Notes under the pieces: model-generated
What the model was told of the DNA's origin: nothing
Database searches by the model: none
The model's input: only the letters and a program-made list of their open reading frames with translations
Part shown: positions 17,271 through 23,178 of the stretch, piece by piece
How the letters are laid out: every line of letters begins with the position of its first letter
Numbering within the stretch: the first letter of the stretch is position 1
Translations under genes and position numbers: made by a program
Assembly (NCBI GenBank): GCA_002179805.1
Contig: NAVB01000125.1
Coordinates: 1-23,178 of the forward strand
DNA: 23,178 bases
Source: Acanthamoeba lenticulata
Lineage: Eukaryota; Discosea; Longamoebia; Acanthamoebidae
Direction: 5' to 3'

Positions 17271-18558
17271 ATGATGGAGGAAGACTTGGAGGAGCGATTG
17301 CTGGGGCGCGGAGCCAACGGACAGAGTTTGGGAGGTGAGGCGCGAGGAATGCACAGATACACAGACTCACGAAATGGGTCCAGCCCAGTCATGGGACCGC
17401 AGTTGCGCGATAGACGAAAGCGGACAACTGAACGAAGCGCAAGCGATAGTGAACCACGCTCACCTCGCGACAGTTCCCCAGCTGGACCTACGAATCCTTT
17501 TGATGCTGAGCCGCCGAAAGAGACAATCCCTCAACAACAATCTCCCTCAAATGGACACATAGCACTGCCGACCATGGCTGCGCCATCTGAGAGCCCAACA
17601 ACGAGCACCGCCGCGAGCGTGTCCCCTGCAGAGTCAACCGATACCAAAGACGAAGCTTTCCCTGAAGAAGAGCAGAAGGAGAGGGATGAGTCACGAAAGC
17701 ACGACGAAGAGGCCCTTGCGCGCGTTCACCAGCGCATGGAGCGGTGTGTTCTCCCCTTCTGGTCTTTACTTTGTGCGCCATGCTGACGGCTTTGAGCTTT
17801 CAGACTATGGAAGTTGGAGGAAGAGCATGCCAAGCTCAACCACCGCCATAGGCGCCTCGAAGAAGCAAAAAAGAAGACTGAAATGGTACTACTCACTTCT
17901 TCCCTCTCCCTACGAGTTGAGTAGAGGTTCATGACGTTGTGCTCTTTTTGTAGGAACGGGATGAATGGCACAACAAGCACGACCTCCAAGTCGAGGAGAA
18001 CGCAAAGATGGTGCGTCTTCTCGCTCACCGTGGTTGCCTTCATCATCCACGATTTGTATGTAGCGCACGCGCTCTAACTCGGCCGTTACTTCTTGGGCGT
18101 TTTTCGCCATGCAGGCGGCTACGTTGAAGGAGTGGCAAGCCAAGTTCGAGGCACTGCAGAAGGAGAAGCAAGAAGCCGATACTGTGGTGCAGAAACTCAA
18201 CAAGAAGGTGGAGGAGGAGCGAGAGCGGTATGCGCTCCTCAGCTCGCAGTTTAGCGAACTCAACGCCAAGATGGTCGAGATCATCAACAACGTCACCAAT
18301 CTCAAAATCGACGAGATCGAGCAGGTGCGTGTTTCTCCTTCCTCTAGGCATGGTTTGTTTGGCGTTGGGTTGTTGCTCACTACTCTCGCTGTCTGCAACC
18401 AACAGGAGAAGGAGGCACGGCGAGCAGGTGTGCCGGCGAGGAAGAAGCCACCGCCTCCGCCGCCTCAACCAATCGCGCAGTCGGCCGCCGCCTACTTTGG
18501 CTTCGGCTCGCCTGCCAAGCCAGCCACACCAACACGGGCCAAGTCGCCGCGAGACTGA
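17271..18558 (+). CDS. Coiled-coil protein with disordered ends, function unknown
   Basis: Five exons, 17271-17743, 17804-17885, 17954-18010, 18115-18324 and 18406-18558; 324 aa. I chose the first of two adjacent ATGs (17271, 17274), although the frame is open further upstream. Residues about 1-140 are polar, Ser/Pro/Glu-rich and probably disordered. Residues about 140-258 form a coiled coil (for example KLEEEHAKLNHRHRRLEEAK and FEALQKEKQEADTVVQKL). The C-terminus has a Pro run (KKPPPPPPQP) and a basic Ser/Pro tail ending SPRD. I recognise no catalytic domain; a scaffold or trafficking role is a guess. A possible extra intron at 17335-17402 would break the frame and was not used. Confidence 0.65.
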
Positions 18559-18857
18559 GCTCCAGGAGACGGCTCTTGTGGCGCAAAGAAAGTAAATATA
18601 TTTTTTTGATTTGCTGACGTCACGCGACCTCATCTGCCCGTCGTTTTCCTTCGCAAAGTCGATGAAAGAAACCAAACGAAAAAATCAGCGAAGAGGTGCC
18701 GTTGCTCTTCTCCTGGGTGTTTCGACGCTGTGGGTCTGTGGGAAAACAGAAGCCTTTTTGCAGAAGGTGGGCCAAAGACCAAGACACCTTCATTCTTGGT
18801 AACCACTCACTCGTCTTCCCTCATCACCACCACTACCCTCCACACACACATAGCAAG
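18559..18857 (+). promoter_or_regulatory. Spacer between the coiled-coil gene and the CH/C2 gene
   Basis: 299 bases holding the 3' end of the coiled-coil gene (AT-rich about 18591-18610) and the promoter or 5' UTR of the next gene, with a CA-rich tract just before the ATG at 18858. A perfect TGACGTCA palindrome at 18615-18622 matches the CRE/bZIP consensus, but a single 8-base match is weak evidence. Confidence 0.3.
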
Positions 18858-21800
18858 ATGTGGCCACAACCCGGTACGCTCTCTCCTCCTGTGCTCTTTC
18901 GCGTTTTTTGTGGGCATGATTTAATCTGTAATGTGACTGGCAGGCTACCCTCCTTATGGCGATCCTTCAGTGCCCTACGTAGATCCCAACGCCAGCTTCT
19001 ACGGTGGGCTGGGTGCTGTCCCGCCCGCAACAGGTATTTCTTGTGACCGATCACCAATTCTCTTTGCCCCGCACACGATCGTTGTTAATCAAGAGCATTT
19101 TGTTTTGGGTCCTTCTAGGTGGTCTTGCCCCTGACGGCTACGCGCCCCCAACCGTAGCTCCCGACTATAACGCTTATGCTGGTATATTCCCCTCTTCGAC
19201 CGCTTCTACATGATACTCGTTGCTTGTCCAGCTATCATGCCACTTCATGGTTGTCTTTATCGGTAGTATTTATAAATAAGTGGGTTTTTATCCTTACAAT
19301 GTGCCTGTAGGCTATTATCAATATCCTCCTGTTCCTGCCTCTACTACATCTTACAGCCGTACGGAAGAGGTTTTTGAGTTTATTTTACTATTCCAATTGC
19401 AAGATAATAATTCAAAAGGAAATTAATTTAATAAATAAACAGACTAATAATAATTTAGTAACAAATAATAATTTAATAAATAATAATAATAAATAACCAC
19501 CCACACCTTGGGGCGCTAATGGACTGTTGTTTCTTGTTATCGGACCACCAGCCGGCTACTCCGCCTACGGCGCGCCCGGTGTTGTGCCAGGCACCGTCTA
19601 CACCGAGCATACGACCGTCACCACGTACGCCGCTCTGGTGGAGGTACAGTGCATTGTTGCGGACAAGCTCCTGACCGCCACTACGCCCATCACCGCTACA
19701 ACCACCTGCAGGTACAACTACGATGGTTCTGGTGCGCCAGCGAGCGGCTACGGTTCGAGCTACGCGCCCGCCGTCGGCCAGCCCGCCGGAGGCTGGGGCG
19801 CCCCCGCCACTGGTACCGGTCCCAGCTTGTCCGGCCCCTTCCTCTCGACCCGGGTCGGTTGGCCGCGCCGATGCTCACCCGAGAGTCCATTGCAGGCCAA
19901 CCGCCCGGGTCGCACGGCGCGTGGGGCCAGCAGCCGCCCACCTCGCAGCACCCACCGGCTGGCCAAGCCCCTGGCTGGGCCCAGCAGCAGCAGCCGCCGG
20001 CCGGTCAAGCCGCGGGCTGGGGCCAGCAGCAGCAGCCGCCATCCCAGCAGGGCCAGCAGCCGCCCGTCTCCCACCAGCCCCCGCCGGCCGGTCAAGCCGC
20101 GGGCTGGGGTCAGCAACAGCCGCCGGCCCAGCAGGGCCAACAGCCGCCCCAGGCTGCCCCTGGCGGACAGAGCGGATGGGGCCAGCCACCGGCGGGCCAA
20201 GGTCCGTCGGCCCCTGGAGGAGCCCAGGGCGGTTGGGGCCAACAGCAGCCGCAGGCGCCGGCCCAACAGGGTCAGCAGCAGCAGCAGCAGCAGCAGCCGA
20301 GCCCCGCCGGCCAGCCCGCCTGGGGCGGTCCTTCTGCTGCAGGCCAGCAGCCTCCTGCGGCGCATGCCGGCGCCGCCAGGCAGGACCAGCCGCCCGTCTT
20401 GCCGCCCCGCAGCGACGGCGCGCCGAGCAGCTTCGCCCAGCCGGGTCAGCAGCAGCAGCAGCAGCAGCAGCCGCCCGCCGCGGGCGGCTACGCTCCGCAG
20501 CAGCAGCAGCAACCTCAGCAGCAGCCGCCCGCTGGACGTGGCGCACCGCCGATGCGCGGTTCGGTGGTGGGTCGTGGCGCCCCCTCGGCCCGCGGCGGTG
20601 CCGCGGCGGCCGGCGCAGTCGGTGGCGGCCGCGGAGGAGCCTACGCGCCCGGTGCCGGCGGTGCCGACCTCAGGCGGCAGGAGGGCGCCGGCGGCGCCGC
20701 TCACGCCTTCTCCATGGAGGAGGTCCGCGCCTTCACGGAGCACTTTAACGAAGTCCTCGCCGGTACATTGCGCGCTCTACATTCTCTACATTCTGGCCAG
20801 CCCGGTTTGGTTTGGCCCAATCGCTTGCTTACTCACAAATTGACTCCAGGCGACCCGGACCTGGCCAAGTGGCTCGTCATGAACCCGAACTCGATGTCGG
20901 TGTTTGACGCCATCGCCGACGGCGTGCTGCTGTGTAAATACATCAACAGGATCAAGCCCGGCACCATCGATGAGCGCAGCATCTGCCGCAACCCCAAGAA
21001 CACGTTCGAGGTCTCCCAGAACCACATGGTACGCACCGGGAGCTCAGGAGTCATGCGATGATGCTTTTTATTCATTTATTTATAACTGATATATAACTGA
21101 TTTTCTTGCTAACTCGTTACAGCTGGCGCTGGAGGCGGCCCGCAAGCTGGGCCTCAAGATCGTCAACATTGGCCCGAACGATCTCATCAACAAGACGGTA
21201 AGTCCTTTTGTATTAATTATAATTTATAAATTGATTAATTTATGTTTAAAAATGTATTTTCGCTTATTAAATACTCTTTTTTTCCGATGATTTTGTGCGC
21301 AGCCCCACTTGGTGCTCGGCCTCACGTGGCAAGTCATTCGGGTACGACCGCATGTCCTCGGCTTGTCCAATCAACGCCAACGATGTGATCCAGAAATTGA
21401 CATCCTCGTGCGCGCGCGCGTGTGTGTGTGCGGTCGTAAAGGCGGGCCTGATGGACAAGATCAGCGTGGAGAAGCACCCCGAGATGGTGGCCCTCATGAA
21501 GCCGGGCGAGGACGTCAACGCCTTTGTCAAGCTCGCGCCGGAGGAGACGCTTCTGCGTTGGTTCAACCACCACCTGCAGCGCGCGGGCCACCCGCGCCAA
21601 GTGCGCAACTTCACCACCGACATCATGGTGCGCCCCGTCCCTCCCCTTCCTCACGTGCCACATATGTACATTCTTGTAATTCTTGACATTCTTTAACGCG
21701 TCGCGCGCGCGTGGGCCATGGACAGGACTCGGAGAACTACCTCGTGCTGCTCAACCAGCTCGACCCCACCCGCTGCCCGCTCGCGCCCATGCAGGTGCGC

Positions 21801-23152
21801 CACCTTCGTTGGTGTTGTGGGTCGGTGCTGGCCTGATGTCTCACGCGAGGAGTCTGTTCATTGACGCAGGAGACGGACCTCGCCAAGCGGGCGGAGCTGA
21901 TGCTCCAGAACGCCGAGCGCCTCGGATGCCGCAAGTTCGTGTCGCCTCAAGACGTCGTCAACGTACGTACTCGACTTTTTGATTTCATTTTGAAATGGTT
22001 TTGAAATGGTTCTGAAATATGATAACCCTGCAGGGTCAAGCGACGCTGAACCTGGCGTTCCTGGCCAACCTGTTCAACGAGCACGTCGGACTCGACAACG
22101 AGCGGCGCGACGCTGAGACGCAGCGACAGGCCGAGGAGGCCTGGCGGCGCAACATGGCCGAGCAGGAGGCCGCCCGCAAGGCCGCCTGGGCGCAGGAGGA
22201 GACTGCCTGGCGGCAGCGCATGGCCGAGGAGGAGGCCCGGCTGCGGCAGCAGCTCGACCAGCAGCAGAACGAGATGCGCGAACGCCTGCAGCGCGAGGAG
22301 GAAGAGCGCCGCCGGAAGCTCGAGGCCGAGGAGGCCGCCCGCCGGGCCCAATGGGCCGAGGAGGACCGCCGCCGCGAGGAGGAGGCCCGCAAGCGCCAGT
22401 GGGACGAGCAGACCCGGCTCGAGGAGCAGCGCAAGGCTGAGGAGGCCCGCCGCCAGCAGGAGGAGCAGATCCGGCGCCAGCACGAGGAGCAGGAGCGCCT
22501 CCGCCAGCAGCAGCTCCAGGCCCAGTGGGTCGCCGAGGAGGAGGCCAAGCGCCAGTGGCAGGCCCAGCTCCAGGCCCAGCAGCAGTGGCAGCAGCAGCAG
22601 CAACAGCAGCAGTACTACCAGACCACCCAGCAGACCCACCACGTGCAGTACTATGGCGACTATGGCGCGGGGATGCCCCACCAGCAGCAGATGATGCACC
22701 AGCAGCAGGTCGTGGTCAACCACCAGGCCACCGTCCTCCGCGGCCCCGTCCCGCGTGTGTGTATCACCGGTACGCGCCTCTTCATCGTCGTCGTCGTCGT
22801 CGTTGGGCTGACCATGGCACTGGCTGTGGTGATGATCGCAGTGGCCGAGGCGCGCGGGCTGCGCGGGTCAGACTTCCTCGGGTCGTCGCCGGACCCCTAC
22901 GCCGTGCTGCAGCTGCGGGAGGTGCGCTACCAGACCCGCAAGGAGCGCTCCACCAAGAACCCGGTCTGGCACCAGGAGTTTGAGTTGTACGTGTGCACCC
23001 GGCCCGCCTCCCGTGCGACGCTGTGTCTTGGGCCGGTGTCCTGACTGTGGTGATTCCTCTTTCTTTACAGCACGGCGTTCGGGCCGCAGGACCAGCTGAC
23101 CATCAGCCTGTGGGACAAGGACCGCTTCTCGCACGATGACTTCCTTGGCCAG
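18858..23152 (+). CDS. Plastin-type tandem CH protein with Pro/Gln-rich N-terminus, long charged helix and C2 domain (3' end outside window)
   Basis: Sixteen exons: 18858-18873, 18944-19033, 19119-19181, 19311-19358, 19552-19648, 19712-19812, 19896-20762, 20850-21028, 21123-21197, 21303-21341, 21442-21627, 21726-21794, 21870-21962, 22034-22769, 22842-22986, 23071-23152. The frame holds throughout, giving at least 962 aa. Residues 1-138 are Tyr/Gly/Pro-rich; 139-400 are Gln/Pro/Gly-rich with two 8-Gln runs. Residues about 410-526 and 545-665 are two calponin-homology domains very like actin-binding domain 1 of plastin/fimbrin ([53 protein letters not shown]). Residues about 666-830 are a Glu/Arg/Gln-rich helix, then Gln-rich sequence. 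From about 882 a C2 domain starts ([36 protein letters not shown]). It likely links F-actin to membranes. True fimbrins have four CH domains and EF hands, not seen here. Confidence 0.8.
19359..19551 (+). other. Longest intron of the CH/C2 gene, AT-rich
   Basis: 193-base intron with donor GTACGG and acceptor CCACCAG. It contains A/T-rich repeats built on AATAAT (about 19405-19495). A second possible donor 11 bases downstream (after GAAGAG) does not keep the frame with this acceptor. Confidence 0.6.
20273..20470 (+). repeat. Two (CAG)8 runs within a Gln/Pro/Gly repeat region
   Basis: Perfect (CAG)8 runs at 20273-20296 and 20447-20470 encode 8 Gln each (about residues 265-272 and 323-330). They sit in a region of imperfect repeats of the form [13 protein letters not shown] (from about 19960). 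Confidence 0.85.
21407..21432 (+). repeat. 26-bp alternating pyrimidine-purine tract (CG/TG)
   Basis: A perfect alternating tract of CG then TG dinucleotides, a sequence type that can adopt Z-DNA. It lies in the intron 21342-21441, ending 9 bases before the acceptor. Confidence 0.8.
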
Positions 23153-23178
23153 GTCCGCTTTTTTTTTTTTTTTTCTCT

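Noticed and set aside
17335..17402. Possible GTGAGG...CGCAG intron in the coiled-coil gene
   Set aside because: Its removal shifts the frame and brings a stop at 17562. The unspliced frame stays open to the well-supported donor at 17744.
18615..18622. TGACGTCA palindrome as a CRE/bZIP operator
   Set aside because: Single exact 8-mer in a spacer, with no second site or conservation available. Noted only as a weak element.
19527..20843. 438-codon Arg/Ser/Pro-rich frame and the 327-codon antisense frame over the Gln-rich region
   Set aside because: Frame-shifted readings of the CAG/CCG repeats. The Gln/Pro/Gly frame connects in phase to the CH domains.
1..23178. Mobile elements, CRISPR arrays, viral genes, bacterial-style operons
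   Set aside because: No transposase or reverse transcriptase motifs, terminal repeats, spaced direct repeats or capsid/polymerase motifs were seen. Genes have eukaryotic introns and spacers.

Overview
The window looks like nuclear DNA of an amoebozoan, most likely Acanthamoeba or a close relative. The evidence is: very GC-rich exons separated by short AT-rich spacers; many short introns (mostly 54-110 bases) with GT-AG ends; a nuclear-type tRNA gene with internal A and B boxes; AATAAA poly(A) signals; and a mix of typical eukaryotic genes (plastin-type actin-binding domain, F-box, a TOR fragment) with genes of bacterial character. Species assignment is inference. All exon models were built by hand from reading frame, splice signals and family conservation.

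Layout, left to right. 117-198 is a tRNA-Ser(CGA). 528-4535 (+) holds two GTP-type PEP carboxykinase units. The second has no start codon of its own and joins in frame to the first through a 107-base intron, so the best model is one 1218-residue tandem protein; the first unit has lost a metal-binding Asp. 4660-5165 (-) is a decayed fragment of a TOR kinase gene. 5238-8683 (+) encodes a low-complexity F-box protein with a GRF-type zinc finger. 8776-10371 (+) is a single-exon, bacterial-like FAD-dependent oxidoreductase. 10589-12399 (-) is a membrane-anchored serine hydrolase of the class C beta-lactamase fold. 12813-13413 (+) is a small secreted Thr-rich protein. 13590-15227 (-) is a secreted GH76 family glycoside hydrolase in 8 exons. 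15819-17026 (-) is an AblB-type beta-lysine N-acetyltransferase in 5 exons. 17271-18558 (+) is an unrecognised coiled-coil protein. 18858-23152 (+, running off the right end) is a large protein with a Pro/Gln/Gly-rich N-terminus, a plastin-like pair of CH domains, a long charged helix and a C2 domain.

The genes do not form one pathway, and no mobile element, CRISPR array or operon is present. The points of most interest are the tandem PEPCK with a degenerate first half, the unusual CH-helix-C2 protein, the AblB-like enzyme in a eukaryote, the TOR pseudogene, and a strong preference for C at intron position +4 across all genes.
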